Assembly: GCA_002026015.1 (NCBI GenBank) | Contig: MWOY01000115.1 | Coordinates: 1-64,000 of the forward strand | DNA length: 64,000 nt | Direction: 5' to 3' | From: Prochlorococcus sp. HOT208_60m_808G21 | GTDB lineage: Bacteria > Cyanobacteriota > Cyanobacteriia > PCC-6307 > Cyanobiaceae | In this document: positions 54,128 to 64,000 of the stretch, piece after piece | Position numbering within the stretch: the stretch's first letter is position 1 | How the letters are laid out: each line of letters opens with the position of its first letter | The notes under the pieces: generated by a model | Told to the model about the DNA's origin: nothing | What the model saw: the letters and a program-made list of their open reading frames with translations, nothing else | Databases searched by the model: none | Position numbers and translations under genes: made by a program

Positions 54128-55405
54128 GTGTTAGATCAAAAATTAATAAGAGAAAATCCAACTTCAGTAGAAGAAAGTTTATCCCTAAGAGGAAAAGTTT
54201 TTAATATTTCCCAGATACAAGAATTAACTCTTCAAAAAAAAGAAATTGATATAGAAATATCTAGTCTCCAATCTGAGAGTAAAAAGTTAAGTAGATTGAT
54301 CGGTCAAGAAATCAGCAAATCTAAAAACACTGATTCTCTTGAAGTAAATAATTTAAAGAAAAAAGGAAATGAATACAGAACCAAAATTTCAGAATTTGAA
54401 GACAAAAAAAGAACCTTAGATAAAAATATACAAAATGAAATTTGTAATTTACCAAATTTACCTAGCAAAGATGCTCCTATTGGAAAAGATGAAAGTCAGA
54501 ATGTCCAATTAAAAACTTGGGGGGATCCGTTAGTAACAGAAAATCTTAAATCTCACTGGGAAATAGGCGAAAGTCTTAATCTTTTTGACTCTGTCAAATC
54601 AACTAAAATATCAAAAAGTCGTTTTATTACACTTATTGGTAATGGTGCCAGATTAGAAAGAGCATTAATAAATTTTATGCTCGACATGCATACTAGCAAT
54701 GGTTATTTAGAGCTAATGCCTCCAGCTTTAGTGAATTCAGAAAGTCTTACCGGATCTGGTCAATTACCTAAATTTTCAAATGAAAGTTTTAAATGTTCTA
54801 ACGACGACCTATGGCTTTCTCCCACTGCTGAAGTTCCACTAACTGCTTTTCATAGAAATGATATTATTGATTCTAAGCAATTACCCCTTAAGTATGTTGC
54901 ATATAGCCCATGTTTTAGGAGAGAGGCTGGTAGTTATGGAAGGGATACAAAAGGTTTAATAAGACTCCATCAATTTAATAAAGTTGAATTATATTGGTTT
55001 TGTGATCCAAGTAAATCTATTGAAGCTCATAAAAAGATCACCTTAGATGCAGAAAGTATTTTAAAAAAGCTCAATCTACCTTACAGATTAGTTGATATTT
55101 GTACTGGAGACTTAGGTTTTTCTTCAAGCAGAACTTTTGATCTTGAAGTCTGGCTCCCAAGTAGTAAATGTTATAGGGAAATTTCAAGTTGTAGCAACTG
55201 TTTAGACTTTCAAGCCCGCAGATCATCAATAAGAGCAAAAATTGATAAAAAAAATACATATCTGCACACCTTAAATGGAAGTGGGCTTGCGATTGGAAGA
55301 ACTATGGCTGCTATTCTTGAGAATGGCCAACAAACAGATGGGAGCGTAAAAATTCCAGATGCTCTAGTTCCATATTTTGGATCAAATATTTTAAAAACTA
55401 CTTAG
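54128..55405 (+). CDS. serS: seryl-tRNA synthetase
   Basis: 425 residues from GTG 54128. N-terminal coiled coil (about 28-105), then the class II core: [35 protein letters not shown] (motif 2) and [17 protein letters not shown] (motif 3). It serves all Ser tRNAs, including the tRNA-Ser(CGA) here. Confidence 0.97.
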   Translation: MLDQKLIRENPTSVEESLSLRGKVFNISQIQELTLQKKEIDIEISSLQSESKKLSRLIGQEISKSKNTDSLEVNNLKKKGNEYRTKISEFEDKKRTLDKNIQNEICNLPNLPSKDAPIGKDESQNVQLKTWGDPLVTENLKSHWEIGESLNLFDSVKSTKISKSRFITLIGNGARLERALINFMLDMHTSNGYLELMPPALVNSESLTGSGQLPKFSNESFKCSNDDLWLSPTAEVPLTAFHRNDIIDSKQLPLKYVAYSPCFRREAGSYGRDTKGLIRLHQFNKVELYWFCDPSKSIEAHKKITLDAESILKKLNLPYRLVDICTGDLGFSSSRTFDLEVWLPSSKCYREISSCSNCLDFQARRSSIRAKIDKKNTYLHTLNGSGLAIGRTMAAILENGQQTDGSVKIPDALVPYFGSNILKTT

Positions 55406-55414
55406 TATATTTAA

Positions 55415-56494
55415 ATGAACGTTTTAACCTCAATTACTGTTCTGGGATTTCTCATTTTTTTTCATGAGATGGGACATTTTCTTGCGGCAATTTTGCAAGG
55501 TATCTATGTTGATGGATTTTCAATTGGTTTTGGGCCATCAATAATCCAGAAAAGATATAAAAATATAACCTATTCACTTAGAGCCTTTCCATTAGGGGGC
55601 TTTGTTTCCTTCCCTGATGAAGAAATAAATAATATTGACCCAAAAGATCCAAATCTTTTAAAAAATAGACCAGTTATTCAAAGAGTAATTGTTATTTCCG
55701 CTGGGGTATTTGCTAACTTAATTCTTGCCTATACTATTTTGATTGTAAATGTAACTACTATTGGAATTCCATTTGATCCGGACCCTGGTATTTTAGTTTT
55801 GGCTACTCAGCCCGAGAAGGCTGCTTCTCTTGCTGGATTAAAAGCAGGGGATAAAATCTTAAAAATTGAAAGCAATACTCTGGGAGTTGGCGATCAAGCA
55901 GTTTCTGCTTTAGTAAAAAAGATTCAAAATGCTTCAGAGAACCCAATTTCGATAACAATTGATAGAGATGGAGTTCTAAAAGATCTAACTTTGGTCCCCA
56001 AAAATATAGATGGGAAGGGTACAATAGGAGCTCAATTACAACCCAATATAAAAAAAGAGACTAAAAAGACAACAAACATATTTGAACTTTTTAAATACAC
56101 TAATAATGAGTTTTCATCACTTTTGGTAAAAACAATACAAGGTTATAAAGGATTAATTACAAATTTCTCCTCAACAGCTCAACAATTAAGTGGCCCCGTC
56201 AAAATCGTTGAAATTGGTGCTCAACTATCACAACAAGGAGGAACTGGAATATTATTATTTGCAGCACTAATTTCAATAAATTTAGCAGTTCTAAATTCTT
56301 TACCCTTACCACTTTTGGATGGGGGTCAACTTGTTTTTACTTTGATTGAAGGTTTTAGAGGAAAACCAGTTCCAGTTAAGATACAAATGGTAGTTACTCA
56401 ATCAAGTTTCTTTCTTTTAGTTGGACTTAGTGTCCTACTTATAATAAGGGATACTAGTCAACTTTTAATAGTACAAAGATTATTAAACCAATAA
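55415..56494 (+). CDS. rseP: site-2 protease RseP-like
   Basis: 359 residues. The zinc motif HEMGH lies in the first helix (about 17-21). A PDZ domain follows (about 120-190) and the second catalytic motif is LPLPLLDGGQLVF. It cleaves within membranes. It follows serS by 9 bp. Confidence 0.95.
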   Translation: MNVLTSITVLGFLIFFHEMGHFLAAILQGIYVDGFSIGFGPSIIQKRYKNITYSLRAFPLGGFVSFPDEEINNIDPKDPNLLKNRPVIQRVIVISAGVFANLILAYTILIVNVTTIGIPFDPDPGILVLATQPEKAASLAGLKAGDKILKIESNTLGVGDQAVSALVKKIQNASENPISITIDRDGVLKDLTLVPKNIDGKGTIGAQLQPNIKKETKKTTNIFELFKYTNNEFSSLLVKTIQGYKGLITNFSSTAQQLSGPVKIVEIGAQLSQQGGTGILLFAALISINLAVLNSLPLPLLDGGQLVFTLIEGFRGKPVPVKIQMVVTQSSFFLLVGLSVLLIIRDTSQLLIVQRLLNQ

Positions 56495-56557
56495 ATAAAT
56501 TTTTAAAATTGTTATCCAAGCTGTTAAAATAGATAGAAGTTTTAAGAATTCTATTAA

Positions 56558-56860
56558 ATGGCTAAAAAGTCCATGATTGCGAGAGAAGTCAAACGCAAAA
56601 AGCTTGTACAAAAATATGCTGCAAAAAGAAAATCATTATTAGATGAATTCAATGCTGCAAAAGACCCAATGGAAAGATTAGAAATACACAGAAAGATACA
56701 GGGTCTCCCTAGAAACTCTGCCCCAAACAGAGTTAGGAATAGATGTTGGGCAACTGGCAAACCAAGAGGAGTTTACAGAGACTTTGGCCTTTGCAGGAAT
56801 CAGTTGAGACAAAGAGCTCATAATGGTGAGCTCCCTGGAGTAGTTAAATCAAGTTGGTAG
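56558..56860 (+). CDS. rpsN: 30S ribosomal protein S14
   Basis: 100 residues, the long Zn-free form. It ends with [20 protein letters not shown], then the [18 protein letters not shown] signature. Assembled late in the 30S head. Confidence 0.96.
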   Translation: MAKKSMIAREVKRKKLVQKYAAKRKSLLDEFNAAKDPMERLEIHRKIQGLPRNSAPNRVRNRCWATGKPRGVYRDFGLCRNQLRQRAHNGELPGVVKSSW

Positions 56861-57031
56861 TGGCTGCAAGTTTTTTGTATTTTTATTGTCTACCGTAAGA
56901 TGCAAAATTAAACTAATTAAAATGCATTTTTGGAACAAATATAAGAATTTTTATAGCTTATCTAAATAATTTACTCAATATGTCCCTATAAAATGTAAGA
57001 ATAAATCATGTATAGATTAATAATTTAAAAA

Positions 57032-59197
57032 GTGGAAGGACAAAATAAGTCGATCACGTTTGACGGACGAGAGATACGACTAACAACAGGACTATATGCT
57101 CCTCAAGCAAATGGATCAGTAATGATTGAGTGCGGTGACACCTCTCTATTAGTTACAGCAACAAAAACTATAAAAAAAGATCCTTCAGACTTTCTACCTC
57201 TAATATGTGATTATGAGGAGAAACTATATGCTGCTGGAAGAATTCCTGGTGGTTTTATGAGGAGAGAAGGTCGCCCTCCAGAAAGAGCGACTTTAATAGC
57301 AAGATTAATTGACAGGCCAATGAGGCCACTTTTTCCATCATGGATGAGAGACGAGATACAAATTGTTGCCTCTTGTCTTTCTCTTGATGAAAGAGTTCCA
57401 GCAGATGTTCTAGCTGTTACAGGGGCTTCAATAGCAACATTACTTGGAGAGATTCCATTTTATGGACCAATGGCTGCAGTTAGAGTTGGTCTTATAGGAG
57501 ATGATTTCATCTTAAATCCAAGTTATAGAGAAATAGAAAGAGGAGATTTAGATATTGTTGTTGCGGGTTCACCTGAAGGCATTGTCATGATAGAGGCAGG
57601 TGCTAACCAGTTATCGGAGCAAGATACTATCGAAGCTATAGATTTTGGTTATGAAGCAGTTACTGAACTTATAAAATCGCAAGAAGATTTACTTAAAGAT
57701 TTAGGAATAAAACAGATTAAGCCATCCGATCCTGAAGAAGATAAAACATTGCCGTCTTATTTAGAGAAAAATTGCACAAAACCGATTGAGTTGGTTTTAA
57801 AGAAATTTGATCTTTCCAAGGAAGAGAGAGATCTTGAACTCGAAAAAATAAAAGTTGAGACGCAAGGTAAAATAGAATCTTTGAAAGAAGACAACCAATT
57901 AAAAGTTCTTATATCAGAAAATGATAAGTTGTTAGGTGTTGACTTTAAAAAACTCACCAAGAAATTAATGAGGTCACAAATCATTAATGATGGGAAAAGA
58001 GTTGATGGGAGAGATCTCGACGAAGTTAGAAAAATATCTGCTTCAGCTGGAATTCTTCCAAAAAGAGTCCATGGATCGGCCTTATTTCAAAGAGGTTTAA
58101 CCCAAGTTTTATCTACAACTACATTAGGTACTCCTAGTGATGCTCAAGAAATGGACGACCTCAATCCAAGCACAGAAAAAACTTATCTCCATCACTATAA
58201 TTTCCCTCCATATTCTGTAGGAGAAACAAGACCGATGAGAACCCCTGGAAGAAGAGAAATAGGCCATGGAGCATTAGCTGAGAGAGCAATAATCCCTGTA
58301 TTGCCTGGCAAAGAAACATTTCCTTATGTGCTTAGGGTAGTTAGCGAAGTATTAAGTTCCAACGGATCAACTTCAATGGGTTCTGTATGCGGAAGCACGC
58401 TCTCACTATTGGATGCGGGGGTCCCTCTCAAAGCTCTTGTAAGTGGCACTGCCATGGGCTTAATCAAGGAAGGTAAAGACGTACGAATTCTTACAGATAT
58501 TCAAGGCATTGAAGACTTTCTTGGTGACATGGACTTTAAAGTTGCAGGAACTGATAAGGGTATAACTGCTTTACAAATGGATATGAAAATTACGGGTTTA
58601 CCAGTCTCTATTATTTCTGATGCGATTAAAAAAGCACGTCCTGCAAGATTACATATTTTAGAAAAGATGCAAGCAGCAATAGATAAGCCTCAAGCATCAC
58701 TTTCCCCTCATGCTCCTAGACTATTAAGCTTTAGAATTGATCCTGAGCTTATAGGAACTGTTATTGGACCCGGCGGAAGAACTATTAAAGGAATCACTGA
58801 AAGAACTAATACAAAAATAGATATAGAAGATGGTGGGATTGTTACTATTGCTTCTCATGACGGAGCTGCTGCAGAAGAAGCTCAAAAAATAATAGAAGGG
58901 TTAACGCGTAAGGTACATGAAGGTGAGATCTTCTCTGGAGTGGTAACAAGAATAATACCTATAGGTGCTTTCGTAGAAATATTACCTGGCAAAGAAGGAA
59001 TGGTTCACATATCCCAACTTTCCGAAGCAAGAGTTGAGAGAGTCGAAGATGTAGTTAGACAAGGAGATGAGGTGACTGTGAGAGTTAGAGAAATTGATAG
59101 CAGAGGAAGAATTAATCTTACCTTAAGAGGTGTAGGACAAAATAACGGAATGTCTTATCCAGAACCAACCCCTACTCCAGTCGCTCCACTTAATTAA
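57032..59197 (+). CDS. pnp: polynucleotide phosphorylase
   Basis: 721 residues from GTG 57032. Two RNase PH-like halves ([21 protein letters not shown] and [10 protein letters not shown] near the C-terminal half) are followed by KH ([16 protein letters not shown]) and S1 domains ([20 protein letters not shown]). It degrades mRNA with phosphate and can add tails. A hairpin GAGGATA/TATCCTC follows at 59206-59227, inside the cysQ end. Confidence 0.97.
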   Translation: MEGQNKSITFDGREIRLTTGLYAPQANGSVMIECGDTSLLVTATKTIKKDPSDFLPLICDYEEKLYAAGRIPGGFMRREGRPPERATLIARLIDRPMRPLFPSWMRDEIQIVASCLSLDERVPADVLAVTGASIATLLGEIPFYGPMAAVRVGLIGDDFILNPSYREIERGDLDIVVAGSPEGIVMIEAGANQLSEQDTIEAIDFGYEAVTELIKSQEDLLKDLGIKQIKPSDPEEDKTLPSYLEKNCTKPIELVLKKFDLSKEERDLELEKIKVETQGKIESLKEDNQLKVLISENDKLLGVDFKKLTKKLMRSQIINDGKRVDGRDLDEVRKISASAGILPKRVHGSALFQRGLTQVLSTTTLGTPSDAQEMDDLNPSTEKTYLHHYNFPPYSVGETRPMRTPGRREIGHGALAERAIIPVLPGKETFPYVLRVVSEVLSSNGSTSMGSVCGSTLSLLDAGVPLKALVSGTAMGLIKEGKDVRILTDIQGIEDFLGDMDFKVAGTDKGITALQMDMKITGLPVSIISDAIKKARPARLHILEKMQAAIDKPQASLSPHAPRLLSFRIDPELIGTVIGPGGRTIKGITERTNTKIDIEDGGIVTIASHDGAAAEEAQKIIEGLTRKVHEGEIFSGVVTRIIPIGAFVEILPGKEGMVHISQLSEARVERVEDVVRQGDEVTVRVREIDSRGRINLTLRGVGQNNGMSYPEPTPTPVAPLN

Positions 59198-59200
59198 AAA

Positions 59201-60100
59201 CTAAAGAGGATAAATTCCGTTATCCTCAATAATATTTTTTATTTCAAGACAAATACTCTCATGAGTATTCCTGTTACTAGTAGCGACTATAACTCCCCCC
59301 TGATTGAAACTTTTTTGCCCATAGGTTAGTTCTTGATTTTCTAAATTTGTAATTGCTCCACCGGCTGCTTTCAGAATAGATTCCGGCGCAGCAAAATCCC
59401 AATCTTTTGGTGAGCTTTTCCCAGGTAAACTTAAACAAATATAAATATCACTCTCTCCTCTAACTATAGATGCAATTTTACAGCCAATGCTTCCCATGAT
59501 TTCGACTTTGCGAAAATTGATTTTTTGAATTAAATTTCTCAAAATCTCATTTCCATGATTTTTACTTGTTACTAAAGTCATTTCTTGAAGATTCTTATTA
59601 TTTAAAAGATTTGGTTTATATTTTGTACCATTTCTTTTTTCGCACCATGTTTTTTTGCCATCTGTAATCCATAATTGATTTTTATTTGGAATCAAAACAA
59701 ACCCTATAAATGGTTTTTGTTTAAAGTTTAAGGCCAAATGCATTGCATAGTTACCTGTTCCCTGGATAAAATCCTTAGTCCCATCAAGAGGATCAAGAAC
59801 CCATACCCAATCATTTTTTGTAACAAAGGTTTTTGAAGTTTTAATATTTTCCTCACTCAAAATATCCCAGTGAGTATCTTTATATTTTTCATTTATTCTT
59901 TTGATAATAATTTCATTTACTTTTAAATCAGCTAAAGTCACAGGATCTTCTTCATTATTATTCTTTAATATATTTTTTTTATAATCCGAATCTTCTAACA
60001 ATTTAGAGTAATAAAGCAAAATATCTGCAGCTTGCCAGCTGAAAATTCTTATATCATCGATAAGATTATTAATATCTACTCCTGAAGGCAATTCAATCAT
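59201..60100 (-). CDS. cysQ: 3'(2'),5'-bisphosphate nucleotidase CysQ
   Basis: 299 residues. The Mg motifs are EDPVTLADLKVNE, SEEN, DPLDGTKDF and WDFAAPESIL. It removes 3'-phosphoadenosine phosphate formed in sulfate assimilation. It is divergent from rsmI with 3 bp between starts. Confidence 0.94.
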   Translation of the reverse strand: MIELPSGVDINNLIDDIRIFSWQAADILLYYSKLLEDSDYKKNILKNNNEEDPVTLADLKVNEIIIKRINEKYKDTHWDILSEENIKTSKTFVTKNDWVWVLDPLDGTKDFIQGTGNYAMHLALNFKQKPFIGFVLIPNKNQLWITDGKKTWCEKRNGTKYKPNLLNNKNLQEMTLVTSKNHGNEILRNLIQKINFRKVEIMGSIGCKIASIVRGESDIYICLSLPGKSSPKDWDFAAPESILKAAGGAITNLENQELTYGQKSFNQGGVIVATSNRNTHESICLEIKNIIEDNGIYPL

Positions 60101-60103
60101 TAA

Positions 60104-60967
60104 ATGAATAATAATTCCTCATTATCCCATAGAAAAGAAGAACCCGAAAACGGAATTTTATATATTGTTGGAACGCCAATTGGCAATTTAAATGATATCT
60201 CCCAAAGAGCGTTAAATATTCTTAAAAATGTTTCTTTAGTGGCTTGTGAAGATACTAGACAGACAAGAAAAATAATGAACAAATTCAATATTTCAAATAA
60301 ACTCATAAGTTTTAATCAACATAATTCCTCAACTAAAAATCCAAAAATAATAAAAGATCTCAAAGAAGGTAAATCAATAGCAATAGTCAGTGATGCTGGT
60401 ATGCCAGGGATTTGCGACCCAGGAGAAGATATCGCTAATAGTATAAAATCAGAAGGTTTAGATATAATTTGCATCCCTGGAGCATGTGCGGCATTGACAG
60501 CACTTGTTTCAAGTGGTTTTCCCTCTTCAAGTTTTGTATTTGAAGGATTTCTTCCTAAAAAGGAAGTTGACAGATCAAAAATTCTTTTAGAAATTAGTAA
60601 GAATGAAAAAACGACTATTATTTACGAATCACCAAAGCGACTTAAAAAATTATTAAAGGAACTTTCTGAATTCTGCGGAGGCGATCGGGAGATAATGGTT
60701 GCTAGAGAATTAACAAAGAAATTTGAAGAACACGTTGGGAATAATATTAGTGAAGTAATAGAATTCTTCAATAATAAAAATGTAATAGGAGAAATAACAA
60801 TCGTCTTAAAAGGAAAAAACAAAAAAAAAGATTTTAATTTTGATGAATTTAGTATGAAAAAAGATCTCAATGATTTAATAAATGCAGGCTTAAGTTTGTC
60901 AGCAGCATCTAAATACTTAGCGAAGAAAAATGGAGTAAAGAAGAGCGAAATTTATAATTTGATTTAA
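60104..60967 (+). CDS. rsmI: 16S rRNA (cytidine-1402 2'-O) methyltransferase
   Basis: 287 residues. Family motifs are VGTPIGNLNDISQRAL, CEDTRQTRKI, SDAGMPGICDPGE and IPGACAALTALV. It modifies C1402 of 16S rRNA with RsmH. The start overlaps the cysQ start region, so both share a short divergent promoter. Confidence 0.95.
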   Translation: MNNNSSLSHRKEEPENGILYIVGTPIGNLNDISQRALNILKNVSLVACEDTRQTRKIMNKFNISNKLISFNQHNSSTKNPKIIKDLKEGKSIAIVSDAGMPGICDPGEDIANSIKSEGLDIICIPGACAALTALVSSGFPSSSFVFEGFLPKKEVDRSKILLEISKNEKTTIIYESPKRLKKLLKELSEFCGGDREIMVARELTKKFEEHVGNNISEVIEFFNNKNVIGEITIVLKGKNKKKDFNFDEFSMKKDLNDLINAGLSLSAASKYLAKKNGVKKSEIYNLI

Positions 60968-60991
60968 GATTTAGATAAAGTACTAAATAAT

Positions 60992-61210
60992 ATGAGTTTC
61001 TTAATTAAAAAATTTCTATCAGTAGTAATTTTTAACTCTTGTTTATTTGTAATCTTATTTATTGGGATACAAAATAGTTCAAGCAAAAACAAAGTAGATT
61101 TCTTAATCGACGAAACAATTGAACTTCCAATAAGTTTTATAGTAGGTTCAAGTTTTATATTAGGTTCCATTTTTGGAAGCTTTCTAGTTCTCGATATGAA
61201 TAATGAATAA
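60992..61210 (+). CDS. LapA/DUF1049-like membrane protein (72 aa)
   Basis: 72 residues with two membrane helices (about 8-28 and 46-66). The second half, SFIVGSSFILGSIFGSFLVL, matches the small LapA-domain pattern. Function unknown. It lies 24 bp after rsmI. Confidence 0.6.
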   Translation: MSFLIKKFLSVVIFNSCLFVILFIGIQNSSSKNKVDFLIDETIELPISFIVGSSFILGSIFGSFLVLDMNNE

Positions 61211-61217
61211 AAATTAA

Positions 61218-61901
61218 TCAAAGAGCTATTAAATTTTCGGCACAAACAATTCTTGAAATTCCCTTCTTTAGTAGAACAGGTGCTGCGATTCTAAAAACGT
61301 CAGTATTTGGAACTTTGAGTACCTTTTGCTCCTTGTTACATGATCGTTTAGCAAGATTTAAATCAAAAAATATTTCAATAGTTTTCCTATTTAAATCACC
61401 ATAAGGTAAAAAATCCCATTCTGGGAAATCTTTTAATAATTTTATCTCTAACTCAATTTTTTTATCTACAACCATATATACTACTTTAGGAAAATCAACC
61501 TCTGATAAAGAAACGGAAGATAATTCTTTTCTAGAAGAGCTATCAATTTCATAATCTAAAGGCGCAATTTCAAAAAAAGCATCAATTGGAGCAAAATTTG
61601 AAGCAGTTTTGTTTTCATTTAATACTTTGGGATTATTGGAATATTGACTTAAATTATCACTCTCAAAATCTTTATTATTAGAATCATTAGTTTGATTCTT
61701 TTTAGTTGTAGATTTCTCTATGGAGGATTTGCTTTTATTCGTAAATTCCTTATATCTTAATTCTCCGAGTTTCTTTTTAAGATTTCTTATGATTGTGGAA
61801 TTAGTACAATTATATTTTTTTGACAAAACATAAATAGCTATTCCAGACTTGAAACTTTTAACTATTTCTTCTTTTTGTTTTTCAGTTAGTCTTTTTGACA
61901 A
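61218..61901 (-). CDS. helix-turn-helix protein, cyanobacterial (227 aa)
   Basis: 227 residues. The N-terminal 40 residues look like a resolvase-type HTH (RLTEKQKEEIVKSFKSGIAI, then YNCTNSTIIRNL). A low-complexity Ser/Asn/Lys linker (about 55-105) follows, then a conserved-looking C-terminal domain (VVYMVVDKKIELEIKLLKD, then FRIAAPVLLKKGISRIVCAENLIAL). Probably a DNA-binding regulator; target unknown. Confidence 0.72.
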   Translation of the reverse strand: MSKRLTEKQKEEIVKSFKSGIAIYVLSKKYNCTNSTIIRNLKKKLGELRYKEFTNKSKSSIEKSTTKKNQTNDSNNKDFESDNLSQYSNNPKVLNENKTASNFAPIDAFFEIAPLDYEIDSSSRKELSSVSLSEVDFPKVVYMVVDKKIELEIKLLKDFPEWDFLPYGDLNRKTIEIFFDLNLAKRSCNKEQKVLKVPNTDVFRIAAPVLLKKGISRIVCAENLIAL

Positions 61902-62145
61902 GATTAAAATTCAATCACTCTATAATTTTATGTCTTTTCTAATTAAAAGAAAATAAAAGGACTTTATACTAATTATATTTTATTAATACATTTTACTATT
62001 TCTATTTAAAAATTTACTTGTTGAGTGTGCAGGGCTGTTTTAAAATAAGAAGGTTATTTGGGTGACTTATCCAGAAAAATGTAAAAAAGTAGTGATAATT
62101 CATCTCTGCAAACATTACTGCGACCAAAACCCTTAAAAAACCTCA

Positions 62146-62219
<74 letters not shown>

Positions 62220-62326
62220 TAAATTTTGTTAAATCAATTTAGTTAATAAGGACAATCCTTAAAATGACTGAATTAAATTCTTAGCTTCTTCATTATTGTT
62301 ACTATTTAATAAATAAATAATTTTTC

Positions 62327-63658
62327 TTGAGCACGATATCAAATTTAAAAACTGGCAATCTTCTTTTTAGATCTGGTGTATTTTTATTAGTTTCAGCACC
62401 AGCATTATCAGCCATTTTATTCTTTTTTTCGATATTGATATCTTCTTATAAAAATTACAAAAATTTCTTACTTGACAAATGGAATTATCCATTTTTTTTA
62501 GCTAGTTTGATTCTAATAATTACAGTTTCTGTATCCTCTTTAGAACAATTCTCCAACAAAATAGATGGTTGGAGCAATTATTTGAATTGGGTAAGTCTTT
62601 TTAATTGGATTCCATTATTTTATTGCATATGGGCATTTAAACAATATTTAAATTCATCCAAATCAAGAAAAATAATTTTATTAATTTTGCTTAGTGGATC
62701 TGTTCCTTTAATTATTTCAGGTTTTCTACAGGTCTTTTTCGAAATTCATGGGCCATTCAAGATTTTAAATGGATTAATAATATGGTTTCAAAGAGAAGGA
62801 GAACCTGGTCTTACAGGACTATTTAATAATAGAAATTATGCAAGTTTATGGTTCACGATATTGTGGCCTATTTGTTTAGCTATTTTGTCTCAAAGAAAAA
62901 ATGGATCAAAATTATTTATTTACATTTTTAGTATTTCAGTAATTTCCTCTATTTATTTGACATTTTCTCGAAATGGACTAATAAATTTATTTTTATCTTC
63001 TTTAATATTTTTAAAAGGCTCTTTCTCAAGTATTCTACTTATTTTATTAATTTTATTTATAACCTTATTAATAGCTGCTAAAACAAATATTTTCCCTATA
63101 AGTTTCAAAGAATTAGCAATTAATATTTTACCTCCAAAACTACTATCAAGATTTTCAATAATAGAGAATCTTGAGGTTTTCACTTCAAATGCAAGATTTT
63201 CAATTTGGCTAAGCGCATTAGATTTTATAAAAGAAAGACCTTTTCTAGGTTGGGGAGCGGCAAGTTTTCCTATTTTATATCAAATGAAAAATGATACATG
63301 CTGTTACACATCTTATCTTCAATGGTATGGACATACCCACAATATTCAACTTGAAATGGCTTTAAATTATGGTCTGCCTTTTTCTTTTTTAGTAAACACA
63401 ATATTGATTTTAATTTTTTATAAATCTTTTAAGAAAATTTTTATTTTCGAAAGAAAAGATAAAAGTCTTGAAGAAATAAACTTAAATAAGTTTGACAAGG
63501 CATGGTGGACTTCGTCCTTTACATTCTTTTTCAGTCAATTATTTGATATACATTTCTATGACCTTAGATTAAATATTATTTTTTGGATTTTAATATCTGG
63601 ATTAATTATTAAAATACAAAATCATAATCAAAAAAATCCCAATTCTCCAGAAGTTTAG
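62327..63658 (+). CDS. O-antigen-ligase/Wzy-type membrane protein
   Basis: 443 residues from TTG 62327, about 11 membrane helices. The large periplasmic loop has the family Arg/Gly/His pattern (ERPFLGWGAASFP, then WYGHTHNIQLEMALNYG). It may join or polymerise surface glycans. The downstream gene continues past the window. Confidence 0.82.
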   Translation: MSTISNLKTGNLLFRSGVFLLVSAPALSAILFFFSILISSYKNYKNFLLDKWNYPFFLASLILIITVSVSSLEQFSNKIDGWSNYLNWVSLFNWIPLFYCIWAFKQYLNSSKSRKIILLILLSGSVPLIISGFLQVFFEIHGPFKILNGLIIWFQREGEPGLTGLFNNRNYASLWFTILWPICLAILSQRKNGSKLFIYIFSISVISSIYLTFSRNGLINLFLSSLIFLKGSFSSILLILLILFITLLIAAKTNIFPISFKELAINILPPKLLSRFSIIENLEVFTSNARFSIWLSALDFIKERPFLGWGAASFPILYQMKNDTCCYTSYLQWYGHTHNIQLEMALNYGLPFSFLVNTILILIFYKSFKKIFIFERKDKSLEEINLNKFDKAWWTSSFTFFFSQLFDIHFYDLRLNIIFWILISGLIIKIQNHNQKNPNSPEV

Positions 63659-63858
63659 TTATTTTTGAAACCTTCGATAATTAAAAATAGAATAATATCA
63701 TTAAAATATTTTATAACTTTTGAATATTAATTTTTTTCAAACTATCAGTAATATTATAAGATTATGAATATAGCTTACTAATATAAATTATGTTTTTTGT
63801 ATTTGGAATGAATCTTCATTTTCTTTAAATAAAGATAGATAATCTTTTTATTATTGAT
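63659..63858. other. A+T-rich intergenic region
   Basis: I see no gene, clear hairpin or terminator. It probably holds the promoter of the gene starting at 63859. Confidence 0.4.
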
Positions 63859-64000
63859 ATGTGGTTTAAAGGGGTTAGGGTAAGTTCATTAATAGGGAGG
63901 GTTTTTACTTTATCCCTTCTAACAAAATTTAATTATTTAGAGGCCTCTGCAGCATTAGCTATATTATTTACAACAAGTACTCTATTTAATGGTGCCTTAC
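63859..64000 (+). CDS. 5' end of a truncated CDS, unknown
   Basis: The ATG at 63859 opens 47 residues to the window edge. It begins MWFKGVRVSSLIGRVFTLSLL and continues into another hydrophobic patch (ASAALAILFTTSTLFNGAL), like a signal or membrane segment. Family cannot be judged. Confidence 0.5.
   Translation, partial: MWFKGVRVSSLIGRVFTLSLLTKFNYLEASAALAILFTTSTLFNGAL

Noticed and set aside
59206..59227. Terminator after pnp
   Set aside because: A 7-bp hairpin is present but no T-run follows on either strand, and it lies inside the cysQ coding end.

Overview
The window looks like a chromosome segment of a high-light-adapted Prochlorococcus (marine picocyanobacterium). The evidence is the very A+T-rich sequence (G+C near one third, judged by eye), psbD-psbC, petM, ycf4 and ycf39, a Pcb-type chlorophyll antenna gene, a cluster of four high-light-inducible (hli) genes, a transhydrogenase alpha subunit split in two, a Som-type porin, and many conserved cyanobacterial small proteins. 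I saw no rRNA operon, insertion sequence, prophage structural gene or CRISPR array.

Layout. 1-5.5 kb is an accessory-looking stretch: small secreted or membrane proteins, a GC-rich structured leader, a class I glutamine amidotransferase, four hli genes, small membrane proteins on the minus strand and two coupled micro-ORFs. 5.5-18.6 kb is core: ychF, an efflux-type adaptor, polA, cysS, dxr, a 2Fe-2S protein, and a minus-strand operon pntA1-pntA2-pntB-hydrolase. 19-30 kb holds an NTRC-type trxB, a frameshifted infA, ycf39, petM, ilvH, a cyclophilin, ycf4, psbDC, maf, cobQ and a ferredoxin. 30-32.5 kb is a small variable patch: a TPR membrane protein next to tRNA-Ser, with repeated motifs beside the tRNA 3' end. 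32.6-42 kb is enriched for iron biology: futA, divergent from a PiuC-like dioxygenase across a palindrome, then the porin, and later flavodoxin isiB followed by a pcb antenna gene. 42-48.4 kb has a SemiSWEET, an AEC transporter, two glycosyltransferases and an EamA permease. 48.5-61 kb is a mostly plus-strand housekeeping run: sppA, aroH, rpmH, a frameshifted rnpA, yidC, ycf46, serS, rseP, rpsN, pnp, cysQ (minus) and rsmI. The end has a helix-turn-helix protein, tRNA-Arg, an O-antigen-ligase-type protein and a truncated CDS.

How the genes work together. The hli genes, Pcb, flavodoxin, ferredoxin, FutA and transhydrogenase all serve photosynthesis and redox balance under light and iron stress. 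The rpmH-rnpA-yidC group and the serS-rseP-rpsN-pnp group are translation, RNA-processing and membrane-biogenesis genes.

Most notable observations. (1) Two essential genes, infA and rnpA, each carry exactly one extra A in an A-run. This could be sequencing error, real lesions, or polymerase slippage. (2) A GC-rich leader of about 80 nt, open in two frames, precedes a small membrane protein with an internal PVI...TLWA..G repeat. (3) ATCCCTARCAC repeats lie beside tRNA-Ser, reminiscent of an integration site. (4) A palindrome lies between futA and the piuC-like gene. (5) Two genes have probable non-canonical start codons.
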